Notes under the pieces: model-generated
Database searches by the model: none
The model's input: the letters and a program-made list of their open reading frames with translations, nothing else
Told to the model about the DNA's origin: nothing
In this document: one piece after another, positions 63,730 through 64,000 of the stretch
Layout: each line of letters begins with the position of its first letter
Numbering within the stretch: the stretch's first letter is position 1
Made by a program: the position numbers and the translations under genes
From: Paralichthys olivaceus
Taxonomy: Eukaryota; Chordata; Actinopteri; Pleuronectiformes; Paralichthyidae
Reading direction: 5' to 3'
DNA: 64,000 nt
NCBI RefSeq assembly: GCF_024713975.1
Contig: NC_091107.1
Location: forward strand, 15,303,501 to 15,367,500

Positions 63730-64000
63730 GTAAGACACCAAGGTTGGATATACCATACTAATGTTACTTTAAGTTAATTATAGGAGAGTTCTGCTGTTTT
63801 CTTAATAATTATAATGTATACACTGCATGTTTTTTTATTAGAACTTGACACTGAATGTAACTGTTGAGGGGATTAGTGGTACTCCTTTGACTTAGAGGCA
63901 TGACAACATCATAGTTGTATTTAAAAGAGAAGTATCGTACGTTTTTCTATTTTTGAGTAAAAATATCTTAAAACAGCCTGATCCGAGCACTGTTTACTAC
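63730..64000 (+). other. possible intron 1 of the 63.7-kb gene
   Basis: AT-rich, nothing recognised; follows the putative donor. Confidence 0.3.

Overview
The window is vertebrate nuclear DNA, almost certainly from a ray-finned (teleost) fish. Evidence: small multi-exon genes with GT-AG introns, full-length vertebrate gene families, CpG-rich first exons, many CA/GA microsatellites, and fish-style mobile elements (a hAT relic, short TTAA-flanked inverted-repeat elements, an L2-like LINE relic, elements with a TATAGTTCAC-type end). No bacterial, plasmid, phage or CRISPR features are present. The species cannot be told from the sequence alone.

Layout. 1-7.6 kb: the 5' end of moesin (msn, minus). 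Its 12-nt coding exon 1 (Met-Pro-Lys-Thr) is at 7326-7337, and the rest of the left edge is intron 1. 7.6-19 kb: non-coding DNA with a diverged tandem repeat and two copies of a TTAA-flanked element; its right part is probably the long 3' UTR of the next gene. 19-26.4 kb: zc3h12b (minus), a complete Regnase-family endoribonuclease of 846 residues in five coding exons, with a non-coding first exon near 26.4 kb. 26.5-35.3 kb: amer1 (minus), one 1036-residue coding exon, a spliced 5' leader, and a hAT-type element downstream. 35.3-37.9 kb: nested transposon remnants. 37.9-48.5 kb: gab3 (minus), rebuilt here as ten coding exons and 583 residues. 48.6-51.5 kb: the head-to-head gap between gab3 and aifm1, with GA repeats and a decayed LINE. 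51.6-61.7 kb: aifm1 (plus), rebuilt as 23 coding exons and 783 residues. 61.7-64 kb: intergenic, ending in a possible first coding exon with a signal peptide.

The genes are not an operon. They are neighbours by descent: MSN, ZC3H12B and AMER1 lie close together on human Xq11-q12, while AIFM1 and GAB3 lie on distal Xq (Xq26 and Xq28). The block therefore holds X-linked ancestry in a compact, rearranged order. Roles: membrane-cytoskeleton linkage (msn), mRNA decay in inflammation (zc3h12b), Wnt/beta-catenin control at the membrane (amer1), receptor-kinase docking (gab3), and the mitochondrial NADH oxidoreductase AIF (aifm1).

The most interesting signal is in aifm1. Seven consecutive phase-1 symmetric exons encode a roughly 172-residue Ala/Pro/Glu-rich linker between the membrane anchor and the FAD domain. 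Several of these exons, with their introns, are recognisable tandem duplicates. An unannotated phase-compatible terminal exon in the preceding intron could yield a short form consisting only of anchor and linker.
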